64,000 nucleotides of DNA from Cryphonectria parasitica EP155 (Eukaryota > Ascomycota > Sordariomycetes > Diaporthales > Cryphonectriaceae), in NCBI RefSeq assembly GCF_011745365.1, contig NW_024468916.1, positions 124,001-188,000 of the forward strand. The letters are read 5' to 3'. Of the stretch, positions 11,508 to 22,977 are shown in pieces (the stretch's first letter is position 1; the number at the start of each line of letters is the position of its first letter). The notes under the pieces are model-generated. The model saw only the letters and a list, made by a program, of their open reading frames with translations, searched no databases and was not told where the DNA came from. Both the position numbers and the translations under genes were made by a program.

Positions 11508-14484
11508 TCAAAGCCTGCGAAATGCTTCACCAAAGATCTCTCTGCTGCGGAACAGATTCAACAACCGTATGCGCTCATTCTCCAAGTGTGCCGAATCAGT
11601 TGCTTGCCCGCAAGGCAGATGCGCAACGGGGGCTCCAAATTCCTTCTCGAGGAAGCGAATGGCCGGGATCGAGCCGCCCTCACGAATGTACAGTGGCTTC
11701 CTACCCTTGGCAGGAAGACCAGTCGCTCCATGCCCAGCCTCTGGATCTGTAGCGTCTGGAGCAGCATCCCGCTCTGGGCTGCTGCTGTTCCGCCTGCCAC
11801 CATCCTCTCCTCTGCCTGCTCCTGAGCCATTTGCCGGCCCAGACAGACCCCAAACTTTGATGATGGCCTCCTCCAGCGTTTTGAATATCTGGTTATTTGG
11901 GTCTCCCAGCCATGGCTCGGCCTTGTTGTCGATCTTGATGGTCAGTGTGTTTTTGCTTTCGAGCTCTGCAAACTGGGCCCGCAGGTACTCTTTCAAGGAC
12001 GCAACAATATCATCGACCTGCTGATCTGGCACAATGCGGAAGGAGATGGTGGCGCTCGCATGACTGCTCACGACACTTTCGTCCACTCCCGAGACCTTCG
12101 TCCCATGGATTGTCAAATTAGGCTCGCGCCACCGTGCCATTAGACTCGATTTGAGCTGTTGGACGGTGCCGCTTTCGGGGTTGCGGCGGCTGAGAATCTT
12201 GACAATCTCCTCATAGCGAGCCTCCTCATCTGGCGTGAGAGGCAGGACTGCATCATAAAAATGTGGGACCATAATCTTGTTTCGTGGCCCTTTCAGTGAG
12301 GTCAGCACCTGCATCAGATCTGCAAGCGGTTCGTCCAGCATGTGGCTGCCGTCCACACCGGAGTGCAGGTCTGGGTAGGCGCTGTCAACACAGATAGTGG
12401 CGTGCAGAACGCCACGTAGGCCGTAGGTCAGACACGGCGTCTCATCGTCGATCCAGTAGCTGTTTGCAAGAAGAATGTAATCCACATTTCCAATCAAATC
12501 CTTGTTCTTTCGGATGGTCTCGCGAAAATTGCGACTGGTGGATTCCTCCTCGCCTTCGATGAGAAATATGACATCGGAGTCGAGCTGCTGAGCCTGCAAC
12601 AGGTCGGTCACGGCGTAAAGCGCTGCCATGATGGGGCCCTTGTTATCACTGACGCCACGGCCATAGAGATAACCGTTGATGCCCTCCATCTGGAAGGGAT
12701 CCGTGGCCCACTTGCTTTTGCCGTCACGGTCTGCCGGAACGACATCGTAGTGGCCATAGAAAAGAATGCGCTTACGCCGTTCCGCGGGCTCCAGCTTGCC
12801 GCTGAATACGGCGCAAACGACAGGATTGTGCAGCTTCTCGGTGGAGAGCATGTTCACCTGCGCGCCCAGCCGCTTAAAGAGGTTGCACAGAAAGCTGGCT
12901 CCCTGGCGGCATTCCTCGGCGAACTCTGGGCGGGCGGAGACAGTCCGATACGAAACGAACTCCCGTAACGACGAGAGCATGGTACGCTCGGATTCGTCTG
13001 GGTTGTCCTCGGCCTCTTCCCGTATCCCGTCCACGCGCCACACACTGAGATTGTTATCGTTAGCACCGGTGATGTAGTAGTTGTGTCCCTGGTAGGTAGT
13101 GCACGCCGACGACAAAATTTTTCCCTCGTGTGCCTGCCAACGAGAGAGGCACCGATACTTCTGGCTGACCTTCTCGGAAGCTCTGGAGTGGACGGTACTG
13201 TGTCTCTGCGCTCAGGTCGTTAGTAACTCTGGCTACGAAGCCGGGGCTGAAAGCCGTACGAAGGCTTATGGCTTCAAAACTTACTGCAACCGTTCCAGTC
13301 GTGGCTGCGGACCAAAGGTAGCCCCAGGCCATCTGGAGGGACATGATGTCGCCATAGTGATCGTTTTCGCCTCGATGGTCCTTGATGACCCGCAATTTCT
13401 GCTTGGTATCGAGATCCCACAGCTCAATAATGCCCCTCTTCTTGCCGCTATAGAGAAAAGAGCCGTCAATGGCGATATGAAAAACGGACTGGGCGTCTTG
13501 TTCGCCGAGACACATAATCTCGCGGTGCTCCCAAGCCTCCCATTCCTCCATGCCGTCATATTTTTCGTCCTGTTTGATCTGCCATAGCTTGATGCGTCCC
13601 TCGCCACCGCCAGTGATCAGCACCTCTTCATCGGGGTCCACGAGGACGGTAGGACCCTTGGCGATGAACATGCTGTAGATGAAGCCGGAATGCGCACGGT
13701 TTCCGATGGATGAGCGGTAGACCTCGAGGGTCTCGTTCGCTGGGGGGATCAAGGCCTCCCTCTCGTCTCTCTTCCGAGGTGTGCTCTTCCCTCCGATGGC
13801 CTTGGAGTCGAAGAAAGTGTCTATGCGCTGGTCGGGGTGGTTTGGGTTGTCATGAGGGACCCGGCGGCTGGGATCGCTTAGCTTCACCCATTGGATCGAG
13901 GTGTTCTGTGCGCCGATGTAGACGGTGTCCTGCTGGGTCGAGTAGGCGCACGAGAAGACGTCGCCGATGTGATCGGGCCAGTAGATCTCGTACAGGCGTG
14001 CGAACGTCTTTGGACACCACACGGAGACCAGGGCATCTCCACCGCTGGAAACCAAGATGGACCTAGATATTGTCTCGGCGGGCGGGGTGGGCGAAGAGGA
14101 GCCCGCGTCAGTGGTGGTGGTGGTCGAAGCTAATTGGGAGGCAGGATCGGAGAGGTAGAGCCACAGGACATGACGCTTGTGGGCTTGGAAGCGCTTGACG
14201 AGCTCAAAGGTGGCGAGCGACCAGACAAAGATCTCTCCAGTATGAGTGCCGGCGAAGATGTACTTGTCGCTGACGGCAAGGGTCAGGACGGTCTCGTCAT
14301 GTTTGAGCTCTTGGATCCGCTGGGGAGCATTGAAGAGATCATCGTGGGACTGCAACGGGCTGTTCATGCCTGAGTGGAGGGTCGACTTGAGTGAGGAGGT
14401 CATGACGCTGCTGGACGCATCCGCGTCAGTGATGATGATGTCCGTGTCGGTGTGGGCGGGAGCTGGAGCTGAAGAGTATATCAA
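11508..14484 (-). CDS. DUG2: Glutathione degradosome subunit Dug2-like (WD40 + M20 peptidase)
   Basis: Part of the cytosolic GSH degradosome that acts with Dug3, and with Dug1 downstream, to break down glutathione independently of gamma-glutamyl transpeptidase (established for yeast Dug2). Two exons, 14484-13285 and 13205-11508, join in phase to 965 residues (yeast Dug2 is about 880). The first ~430 residues hold WD40-type repeats (for example IFAGTHTGEIFVWS, RIKLWQ, LSVWRV). The rest is an M20 metallopeptidase with GHYDVVP around residue 552, the metal-binding stretch GRGVSDNKGP, and the catalytic-base EGEEES. The intron join restores a WD repeat (RWQAHEGKI to NLSVW), which shows that the two halves are one gene. 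An in-frame ATG at 14403 is an alternative start. Fusion of WD40 with M20 is diagnostic for Dug2. Confidence 0.93.
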
Positions 14485-17125
14485 ATTAACGAGGGTCTCG
14501 AGACCAAAGGTAAATACAGCGTGGTCGAGTAGGACATCAGAGGAAGGAGAGAGAGAAAGAGAAAGGTCTGGAATGCTTCGCTCGTCCGTAGAAGGACAGT
14601 CTTTCGGGGTGAGCTGGACAGTCGACGGAGGTTGATGGACATTGAGCCGTCTTCTCCCATCGTCAAAAATGACGCCACCGCCAGCCTAGGCCCACTGGAC
14701 CATTTCACATAGTAGCGGTGATGCTATTGGGCCGAGCGTCAAGTACACAGCCACTATGGTTTTTGGGGGGTATGCATAGGGTATTGCGTACGTAGGAAGA
14801 AGAAGAAAAAGGGCAGGAGATCACAAGGCTGGCAAAGGCATTTTTGGGTGACGTGAACGCCAATTCGTGGTCAATCAACAAACTAGACTTGTCCAGTATG
14901 TTGCGGCAGGTGCTAGAGTACAGCTTAATCTGACTTCTTGAGTGCCCTCGGGGACTAGTCAGAGATAGGGAGACCCCGGGTTTTCTGGGGCTGAAGACCC
15001 ACTGAACCCTCCATCTTGAAGCTGCAGCACTTGGTAGCATAGGTGCTGCCCCAGGGCCGGGCCAGGCCAGTGTCACGCTAAAGCCCGCGTGGGGGTGGGG
15101 GGTTAGGGGGCGGTCCTTAGGGGAGGCTTCACTAGAAGCTGAGTCGAACCATACACGTACTTGTGTGTCGCGCGCTCTCTGGAATGATCGAAGGAAACAC
15201 ATCAACAGACTCACCATCCACGAGTTTATGATGTTGCTGCTGCCCATACCTCCTAGCTTCCGTCTCCTGGATCTTTCTACAGCCCGGGCAATCTTCAGAT
15301 CCCCCTGCGTCCCCAACCTCTGAAGCTGGTGGCGTGGGAAAAGGTGCCGCGCCGTGTTGGTGAAACGGGGTCATCATGGAAAAGCTTCCACCGCTAAAAC
15401 TAACATGCAGAAGGTCGTGTGTGTCGAGTCGTTGAAAATCCAATCATCGAAGGCTGAGATCAACCTGGAATGGACAGATCATATACTGTCTAAAGAAGAG
15501 AGTGAAGGGGAGGGAGGCTTGATTTCTTTTTAACTCGTCCGCGCGGACGAGGCCTTGCAGGGCATGGACTTGCTTTTTATTATGTTGAGCCGTCTTCGGT
15601 CGTCGCCATCGCATCATCAAAATACTCATTTCGGATCGTAGCAGGTCAGGCTCAAGCTAGCCCACCGCCATTTTTTATTTTTACCTTCTCGCCTTATTTT
15701 CTTCTCTCTTTTTCTTCCCTGGTGTGACCCCAGCAAGGGGCGCCGAGGCAGAGACACGCGTAAAATGGCAGCCAGATCGGAGCTCTTCCTTACAAATGAC
15801 GCACTGTCCCGGCGCAATGGCATCACGCAGTCCGGTCCCAATGCCCGAGTGCTACCAACCAAATGCAGTGGCCCGACTTGTCACTGTGATAATATCCTTC
15901 GCGGTATCGGACTTGTGGCTGACCGCCTTGACAGAGCCAAATTGGGAGAAATTGACCGCCGAGATCACTAGGTTACTGTTTTTCCCTTTCTGGTCGATGC
16001 CTTCAACTTTCGGGTATTCGTCCTCTATTGGCTTTCCCTTTGAGGCCATCACAGGTCATTTCTCTTTCATGTCAGTATGGGTCCTCTTGTCTGAGTTGCC
16101 TGTGTAGTCACGAAGAACACAGGCAAGTGGCATCATGTCCCACTGACGAGAGATTTACAAGGGCTGAGCAATATGCTGTTTTCTCTTTCCGTCTCTCCCT
16201 TTCTCTCAAACTGCATGGTGGCAGCCTTCCGCACCTGCCCCCCCCCCCAAAACAAACAATTAAAAAAGAAAAAAAAAGGATGTTCGAGCCCCGGCAAAGA
16301 CATGCCCGATCAGTTTCTTGCTTGAGCCCAGCACTTAGAATGACTGTCCTGCTTTATGCTTATATGTATTCGGGCAAGAGTCTCAGGTATCGTGGCTTGG
16401 AAAGGCTACTTTTGGATCCTTTTCAAGGCATTGCCTATACGCTGCTGCTGCTGCTGCGGGTAGCTCATATGCGAAAATATGTATATGTACATTTTGATTG
16501 TCATCACCAAGCAAAAGACAGTTGTGTGGAGCTATCAATTCTAATGGCCAGCTTGTTATTACAGTGTAAAACTTCATAATCTATCCAAGTAAAACTCATG
16601 CTTTTGAAGATGGTGTTTCTGCACATAGCGCCTTCCCTATAGCATGATCTTCTACAGGGTACAAGCAGATGGGCCCACATCTTGCGGGACAAGGTAGGGG
16701 GAGGAGGAGGGAAGGCAGGGGCTCAGAGCTTGAACCAATCAGTGGGGAAGTCAAGGCAGGGATGAGATTCTTGCCTCCCGGCAGGCTAAACATGTCGTTA
16801 GATCCTGGCTACAGCGAACAAATTTCTTTGCGACTCTGAGGTCACCAACCTATCGTCTTGTCGTTTCCACATCTCTAACATCTAAACAGAACCCCCACGC
16901 AATACCATTACTTTCAGTGACAGCCCCCATCAAGACGACAGTCAATACAACAAAGACTGTGTCAATAGCCTCGTGGATCCTCCAAAACCACCATCATCTG
17001 TTCAGCATAGGCATTGTTGGATTCATCGACCAGTGCTCAACTACCTGCCTTCTACACATCGCCTGAGAAGTGCGCGCAGGGCGATCCATTCCACCACCTA
17101 GACAGCCATCCTCTGGTCAGCCACC
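14485..17125. other. Long intergenic region, no confident gene
   Basis: These 2.6 kb lie between DUG2 and TIM17, whose start codons both face it. The sequence has C-runs, CTG repeats (16441-16456), polypyrimidine stretches and scattered short open frames on both strands. The best candidate exon is listed separately at 15132-15443. The last 250 bp before 17126 is polypyrimidine-rich with CA tracts, consistent with the TIM17 promoter and 5' UTR. Confidence 0.5.
15132..15443 (-). other. Possible small exon, unknown product
   Basis: An open frame of about 100 codons with a compositionally protein-like stretch: PFPTPPASEVGD, then a CPGC pair followed by RKIQETEARRYGQQQHH. It ends near a usable splice donor (gtacgtgt at about 15160). 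I cannot find a convincing following exon or a family match, so it could be a chance frame in a promoter region. The in-frame start could be the ATG-ATG pair near 15375 or an upstream ATG at 15443. Confidence 0.2.
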
Positions 17126-17765
17126 ATGGATCACACACGCGATCCTTGTCCTTGGGTCATCTTGAATGACTTTGGTGGTGCTTTCTGCATGGGTGTATGT
17201 TGACCCTCGCGCTATCCTTTTCTCCAACTTCTTCCGGGTTGATCTGCCCTGGCTGACCTTGTCTGCTTTTCCCGTCCAACAGGCAATCGGTGGCACGATA
17301 TGGCACGGCATCAAGGGCTTCAGAAACTCTCCCTACGGCGAGCGACGGATAGGTGCCATCACCGCTGTCAAGATGCGTGCACCTGTGCTGGGGGGTAACT
17401 TTGGCGTCTGGGGAGGTCTCTTCTCCACGTTCGACTGTGCCGTCAAGGGCGTCCGCAAGAAGGAGGATCCGTACAATGCCATTATTGCTGGCTTCTTCAC
17501 AGGTGGCTCTCTGGCCATTCGTGGAGGATACAAGGCAGCCAGGAACGGTGCCATCGGCTGTGCTGTGTTACTGGCGGTCATCGAGGGTGTGGGCATCGCC
17601 TTTTCCAAGATGATGGCGAGCAGTACCAAGCTAGAGGTAAGTTATGACAAGAGAGGCGTTTATCCCATCCTTTCTTGCAACCCTGTCTGTCAGAGTTCTA
17701 AATCTAACGTTGGCCCTATGTAGGTACCACAAGCCCCTCCCGCAAACGATGCGGCGATTGTATGA
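17126..17765 (+). CDS. TIM17: Mitochondrial import inner membrane translocase subunit Tim17
   Basis: Core channel subunit of the TIM23 presequence translocase in the mitochondrial inner membrane. Three exons, 17126-17194, 17283-17636 and 17724-17765, join to 154 residues (yeast Tim17 is 158). The N-terminus [19 protein letters not shown] is nearly identical to the conserved family N-terminus; the join gives [18 protein letters not shown]. Four hydrophobic segments with glycine-zipper motifs ([45 protein letters not shown]) follow, and the tail is a short hydrophilic APPANDAA. Start context is ccaccATGG, close to the ideal fungal context. No oddities. Confidence 0.97.
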
Positions 17766-18138
17766 ACGAGCAACGAGCAACGCTGAAAGTTACGACAACA
17801 ACCTCTCTACTCCGTCGAGCTACGCCCCTTCTCCAATCTGGGTCAAAGCCCCATGTATTTTCTACAAAACTTGGTCATAATCTTTGCATAGAGCTTTGGG
17901 GATGATTGAGGGCGTCGCATTATTCTTGTAGTATTAGACATTGGTCTCAGTCAGGTCAGCAAGGCTCACGATACGTAGTAACGTACTAAGAGGAATGAGC
18001 AGAGCGACCACCGAGATATCAGGCCAAGACGCAATAATACCTCCACCTTGGCACACTCCATTACCATATACTCACATATCTATATTTATTTTCCCGAGGT
18101 GTTCAGCAAGTCTAATTAAGACTCGCGGGTCTCTACGC
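17766..18138. other. Convergent 3' intergenic region
   Basis: 0.37 kb between the convergent stop codons of TIM17 and the asparaginase gene. AT-rich 3' UTR-like sequence; nothing else is seen. Confidence 0.6.
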
Positions 18139-18618
18139 TCACGAGTCTACAGAAACCGCCTTTTCCGGAAGCCACGCGCTGATCTCGTCGCCCCGATTCT
18201 CTCCATAGAAACCCAAGTGTTCCACCTCTGCATCGTCGTGCCATACCTGGAAGATGGCCTTGTCGTGATCGTCGAGCCAGGCGCGGAACATGCCAGGACA
18301 ATTGTGGTCCTGGATGACATGTGATCGCGTCTCGACGACGTGGCCAGTAACGTTTCGCACAACAACGCTCTCGATGCCAATCATACCGCCCTCGCCCTCG
18401 CCAGTCACCATCCACCGATCTCCTGCGCTTCGCTGCAGCTCCCCACCAGGGCCTGTGACCTCGGTCAGGGCCACAGCGGAAGAGACGGGCTTCCAGCGCG
18501 CAATTGCGGCAGCCGTCCGACCAGCATTGACCCGCAGGAATGAATCTCCATTGCCAGTTCCCGAAGTTGCAAAAGATCGAGTGGTGGTCAGCCCGTTCTT
18601 CGGAGGAGGGGGACGAGA

Positions 18619-18649
<31 letters not shown>

Positions 18650-19782
18650 ACCACCAAAGGCGAATACACAAAAGGAGTCGGCAGACAGTCAGCCATCCAA
18701 CCCTTGATTGCACCAGCAAATTCCAGGACGGCCCCGGGCTCTCGTACAAGATCCATGCTCCTGTCCCAGAAGCTCCATGTCGACCTCGTCGGGTCGCCCT
18801 TCTCCGTCCACTCCTCGGCCCAGTATCCGGCACCAGGCACAGGTGTGTCCCCGATCCGACCCGTCAGCTTGTTCGTCAAACCTCCCGTGCTCGTGGCGCA
18901 GCACACTATTCCTTCCGAGTCCAGAGCCACCGCGCCTGTGGTGCCCTGGGGCAGATACTCGTCTGCGCTCCATGTCGCGAGCGTCTGGGCCCCGGTCTTT
19001 TCGCGTTCCAGCGCGCGAATGTGCTCGTCCCAGCGCTGCTGCGTGAAGAAGTACTCGGTTGGGGCCAACTCGAGACCATACTGTTTTGCAAGGGCTTCGG
19101 CCACTGCACCGTACAACAAAGTATGGCCCTGGGCCGAGGGTGCCGACACATCTATAGGTTCGAAACAATGGCCTGAGGCCGCACTCGGCTGTCCCTTGTC
19201 TCCTTTCTTACCCCACAGGTCGTCCTCCCCGTGCTCGAGTATCTGGCGCGCCAGCAAGATAGGGTTCTTGACATGCCGCAGGCCGAGCACCCCGGCTGCT
19301 CTCTTGGCATGACCTCGCGAGACCATGACGCTTGCTTCGAGCTGTTGGATGCCATCGCGCGTGAAGACGGCGCCCTTGCCAGCATTGAACAGGGGGTCAT
19401 CCTCGAGGAGGGTCACAGCATAGGTGGCCACCTCGAGAGCAGAGGGCAAGACCGGGCTGGACGAGACTGACGAGGGGGACTTGGGTGTGGACATATACCC
19501 GTGGGTCTTGGCAATCTAGAGATGCACCACAGAGATTAGCCGTGAGGTCTTCTCTTCTCTGGCACTACACCTTTCTTTTTTTTCTTTTTGATTTTGGTTC
19601 AAAGACTTGCGACTGACCATTCCGAGCAAAGACTTCCGGACGGCCTGGTACCTTTCAGGCGTCAAATTTGTTGGCTTAATGTTGCCAGCCCCTCCATGAA
19701 TAATCAGCCTGGGCTTGATGACCTTGACTGGTGCTGGTGGTGGTAAATGCTGCGCTCTTTTATACTCCATCTTATCGGCCAT
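18139..19782 (-). CDS. L-asparaginase / isoaspartyl peptidase family (Ntn hydrolase)
   Basis: Family T2 N-terminal nucleophile hydrolase: a precursor that cleaves itself and then hydrolyses asparagine or isoaspartyl peptides (family knowledge). Two exons, 19782-19618 and 19515-18139, join to 513 residues. The N-terminus carries RLIIHGGAGNI, the hallmark start of the alpha-subunit; FNAGKGAVFT follows at about residue 100. The predicted autocleavage site and nucleophile threonine is in QGTTGAVALD near residue 247, followed by ATSTGGLTNKLTGRIGD and GAGYWAE, which form the substrate pocket. At 513 residues it is longer than typical asparaginases (about 320-400), mainly because of a serine run (SSSSSSSSSSS) and proline-rich loop around residue 350, and an extended C-terminus. 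The serine run is encoded by a trinucleotide repeat at 18619-18650. A taspase-like role cannot be excluded. Confidence 0.9.
18619..18650. repeat. (GAC)n trinucleotide repeat inside asparaginase gene
   Basis: Thirty-two bases of GAC/ACG repeat on the plus strand, read as TCG/TCA serine codons on the coding strand. Expected to vary in length between strains without breaking the frame. Confidence 0.9.
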
Positions 19783-20801
19783 CTCTTTGTTCTGACGTAG
19801 TTTGACGAGAGAAAGTGATGTAATAAGAGAGAGACGACGAGAAAGAGGAGCTTGGGTTCATTTACTTCGACTGAGTACCTGGAAGACCTGCTGCTGTTGT
19901 TTGAATGCTGATCGGTTGTTTATCATGGATCCCCGAGGTCGGCTCCGGCAGACGGCTGAGGGACGTCAAAAAGAGACCGTGGATCCAGGGTCGGTACCAA
20001 AGGTCCCGGCCCCAGCATCGAGAAACCAGGTCACATTGGTTACATTGCTACCCGTGCCGGCAGCATAGTAATAACATCAAGTAGTCCTTATCACTGTGCA
20101 GTGTGCATCCTCCCCCTGCTCTGATGAATCAATCACATCATTCCCTGAGCACACCGCTGGGAGAGAGTAGGAATCTGACAAACGTCCCACTCCCCTCCTC
20201 CCCTTCATCGCAGGCTTGTTGATCTTCTCTTCCTTTTGTCTCTCATTTATAATCTCGTGCCCGGGTAATCTTCGTACTAATTCCACGTGCCATCTCTCTT
20301 CAGTAGTACGTTCATACGCATTAAGTTCGGGAATACGGGACGTCTTGACCGTGCCATGGAAATTCGCCAACCAATCATGGCCTCTTACTGTACAGGCCCT
20401 TTTGCTCTAATGTCCTGTACTTGAGTGTATTTCCCCGCGAGTCGTGCCTTTCTCACCCCTCCATATCATGGTTCCAATAAAACTGGTGGTGGACCAAAAC
20501 CAAGGCGCTGCTGAGGGGAGAATGAGATAAATTCTGGCAAGATTTTCGTCTTATACTATTGTATCAGAAACCATCCCCTTTCACATTGTTGATAGTAATT
20601 CTTTCTCTATAAGTATTTATTATTTCACATATTTCAGGACTATCAACTACACAATTTCATGATCAACCTTATTGGCCCTAGTTTTCTTTAATCTAGATCA
20701 ACGACGGTCAATCCCCGACCTCTGAGTAGAGGTTGATCTCTTTCCCCTCCTCTTCCCCTCACACACACACACACACACACTGTTTGCTTTCCTAAAAGAG
20801 A
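19783..20801. other. Divergent promoter region with (AC)10 microsatellite
   Basis: 1.0 kb between the divergent starts of the asparaginase gene and the MFS gene. A perfect (AC)10 run at 20761-20780 ends 21 bp before the MFS ATG, placing it in the probable 5' UTR. No gene is seen. Confidence 0.6.
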
Positions 20802-22742
20802 ATGCCTCATCATGACCATCGGAGAGAACATGCCCAAGACGAGCGAAGGACACCCGTCCAGGCCAGCCCTCACTACCACCACCACCACGACGATGTCAGC
20901 GACGATGATGCGTTCCCAACCTACCAGCTTACCATCCTCGCGATATGCCGCTTCTCGGAGCCCATCGCTTTCAATTCGATCCTCGCGTACACCTACGTGA
21001 TGGTCCAAGACCTGAACGGGAACGACATCAACGCGTCTTTCTATGCCGGCCTGCTCGTCTCTGCGTATGCCGTGGCCGAGGCCCTCACTGCCATGATGTG
21101 GGGCGCCATATCAGATCGCTATGGGCGCAAGCCGGTGGTCCTGTTTGGCCTCTGTGGAGTGGCCCTTTCGAGCCTGCTGTTCGGCCTGGCCAAAAAGTAC
21201 TGGGTGGCGCTGCTGGCCAGGTTCGTCGGAGGCTCTCTCAACGGCAACGTCTCTGTGATGCAGACTATGGTCGCCGAGATGGTTATGGACAAGCCGCAGC
21301 ACGAACCTCGCGCCTATGCCGTGCAGCCCTTCGTCTGGTTCCTGGGCTCCATCATCGGCTCTGCCATGGGAGGCTTCCTTGCGCAGCCGGCCAAGTTCTA
21401 CCCCGACATCTTTCCAGAAGATGGCCTGTTTGGCCAGTATCCATATCTCCTCCCGAACCTGGTGGCCGTGGCCGTCATTGTTGCCGCCGTCATCCAGGGT
21501 ATCTTCTTCCTTGATGAGACCAACCCTCGCTTCAAGAACAAGAAGACCAGGAAGACGATCAGGAATACCACCATCGCACAGAAGCACCACCGATCATCTT
21601 CAGGCACGGTTGCAAACGCAGACGATGACGACAACCACATTGATGTTGACGTTGACGCTGACGACGATGACGAGACAACTCCTCTTGTCCGCGCCGTCAG
21701 CCAGTCAAAGTCCATCACCGAGAGTATACTGCGGCGGGGTGGGCCATTCTTCAGTGAGGAGGGACTGCCGACCGCTACTGATCAGCGATTTGACCTTCGT
21801 CGCAACTCCTTTGGCACGATCCACTCCATCAGCGTGCGTCCAGACCTCCGCGACCCGTCACAAGACGCACGAGGCCAACAAGACCAACGATCGGCTCACA
21901 ATCACCATCATGATGACAAGACGACCCAGAGGGCATTCAATTTCTCCGTCATCATGCTCATCATCACCCTCGTAATAGCCGCCTTCCACCAGATGGCCTT
22001 TGGTGCCATCTTACCCATTTATCTTTTAGACGCCCCTTCCTACAGCGCCGTTGGGCCTCATCCTCGTCTGGATCTAGTGGGAGGCATGGGGTTCAGCCTT
22101 CACGATGTCGGTGGTTATCTGGCTGTCAACGGCTTCATCGCCCTGTTTTGTCAGGGTGTCATCTTCCCCGTCTTTGTCGAAAAGGCTGGCGTCTGGCTTT
22201 CCTTCCTCCTGCCCACCTTGCTCTATCCCATCTGCTACATCATCATGCCTTTTCTCTCTCTCCTGCGGCCCAGCCGTGTGGACGACGGCGTCAACACCAC
22301 TACCGCCGCTGCCCCTGATGAATCCTGGCTTCTACCGGCTGGTATTTACGCCTCCATGTTCCTGCAGAACCTCCTCGGCATCATCGCCACGCCTTGTGCC
22401 CTCATTCTGCTCAAGAACGCCACACCCTCCCCGCTCGTCCTCGGGCGGGTCAACGGCCTTGCCATGAGCGCCGTCTGCGCGGCCAGGACCGTGAGCTCAC
22501 CGCTGGTGGGAGTTGTCTACGATTTCGGCGGGAGCGCTGCGGCCTGGGGTAGCTGTGCTGCCGTCGCCGTTCTAGGCGCCGTGCAGCTGTGGTGGGTGCC
22601 GAGGGAAGGGAACATGGCAGGGACGCGCGAGGCAGAGGTTCATGTCGAGAATGTGCTGGTGGGTCACGCGTCTGCGATAGAGGAAAGTGCCCTTTCGGAC
22701 GAGGACGAAGGCGAAGATGGTGGCGGTGGCCATAGAGCATGA
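20802..22742 (+). CDS. MFS transporter, ZIF/tetracycline-resistance-like branch
   Basis: Single-exon, 646-residue major facilitator with 12 predicted membrane segments, in the plasma membrane or vacuole. The N-terminus is hydrophilic and His-rich (HYHHHHDD around residue 25). The conserved loop 2-3 motif is GAISDRYGRKPVVLFG, and helix 4 has LLARFVGGSLNGNVSVMQTMVAE, typical of the fungal branch related to plant zinc-induced facilitators and TCR-type transporters. The central cytosolic loop (about 250-380) is long, polar, and rich in Asp and His (DDDDNHIDVDVDADDDDE, then HNHHHDD). The substrate is unknown. The His/Asp-rich loops would fit metal sensing but this is inference. Another member of the same family is at 58614-60446. 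Confidence 0.88.
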   Translation: MPHHDHRREHAQDERRTPVQASPHYHHHHDDVSDDDAFPTYQLTILAICRFSEPIAFNSILAYTYVMVQDLNGNDINASFYAGLLVSAYAVAEALTAMMWGAISDRYGRKPVVLFGLCGVALSSLLFGLAKKYWVALLARFVGGSLNGNVSVMQTMVAEMVMDKPQHEPRAYAVQPFVWFLGSIIGSAMGGFLAQPAKFYPDIFPEDGLFGQYPYLLPNLVAVAVIVAAVIQGIFFLDETNPRFKNKKTRKTIRNTTIAQKHHRSSSGTVANADDDDNHIDVDVDADDDDETTPLVRAVSQSKSITESILRRGGPFFSEEGLPTATDQRFDLRRNSFGTIHSISVRPDLRDPSQDARGQQDQRSAHNHHHDDKTTQRAFNFSVIMLIITLVIAAFHQMAFGAILPIYLLDAPSYSAVGPHPRLDLVGGMGFSLHDVGGYLAVNGFIALFCQGVIFPVFVEKAGVWLSFLLPTLLYPICYIIMPFLSLLRPSRVDDGVNTTTAAAPDESWLLPAGIYASMFLQNLLGIIATPCALILLKNATPSPLVLGRVNGLAMSAVCAARTVSSPLVGVVYDFGGSAAAWGSCAAVAVLGAVQLWWVPREGNMAGTREAEVHVENVLVGHASAIEESALSDEDEGEDGGGGHRA

Positions 22743-22855
22743 CGGTGTGGCAAATGGCAAGAAGGCAGTAATTCCCAGAAAGTACACGAATAAAGTCAGA
22801 GCAATCATTGGCAAACATTCTTTTTCTCAATCGGAAAACGTGGGTGAAGGGCTGC

Positions 22856-22883
<28 letters not shown>
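22856..22883. repeat. A homopolymer, 28 nt
   Basis: Uninterrupted A-run about 110 bp after the MFS stop codon. It may be a microsatellite or the scar of an old polyA tail; no retro-element sequence is attached. Confidence 0.85.
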
Positions 22884-22887
<4 letters not shown>

Positions 22888-22977
22888 CCAAGAACAAGCC
22901 TGTATCACACATGCACCATTGCTGTCTCTTAATGCATCACTGTTGACAAATTGTTTGCGTGAAAGCCGTTACAAGAT

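Noticed and set aside
13060..13115. Possibility that DUG2 is two separate genes (WD40 protein and M20 peptidase)
   Set aside because: A phase-matching intron (13206-13284) joins them and restores a WD repeat at the junction.
14705..15316. 203-codon frame on the minus strand
   Set aside because: Composition is unlike a protein, with no domain or splice support; it overlaps the slightly better frame at 15132-15443.
18290..19312. 340-codon open frame on the plus strand
   Set aside because: It is antisense to the asparaginase gene in GC-rich coding sequence, with no domain; a mirror of codon bias.
22856..22883. Long A-run as evidence for a retro-element
   Set aside because: No target-site duplication or element body is attached; treated as a homopolymer.
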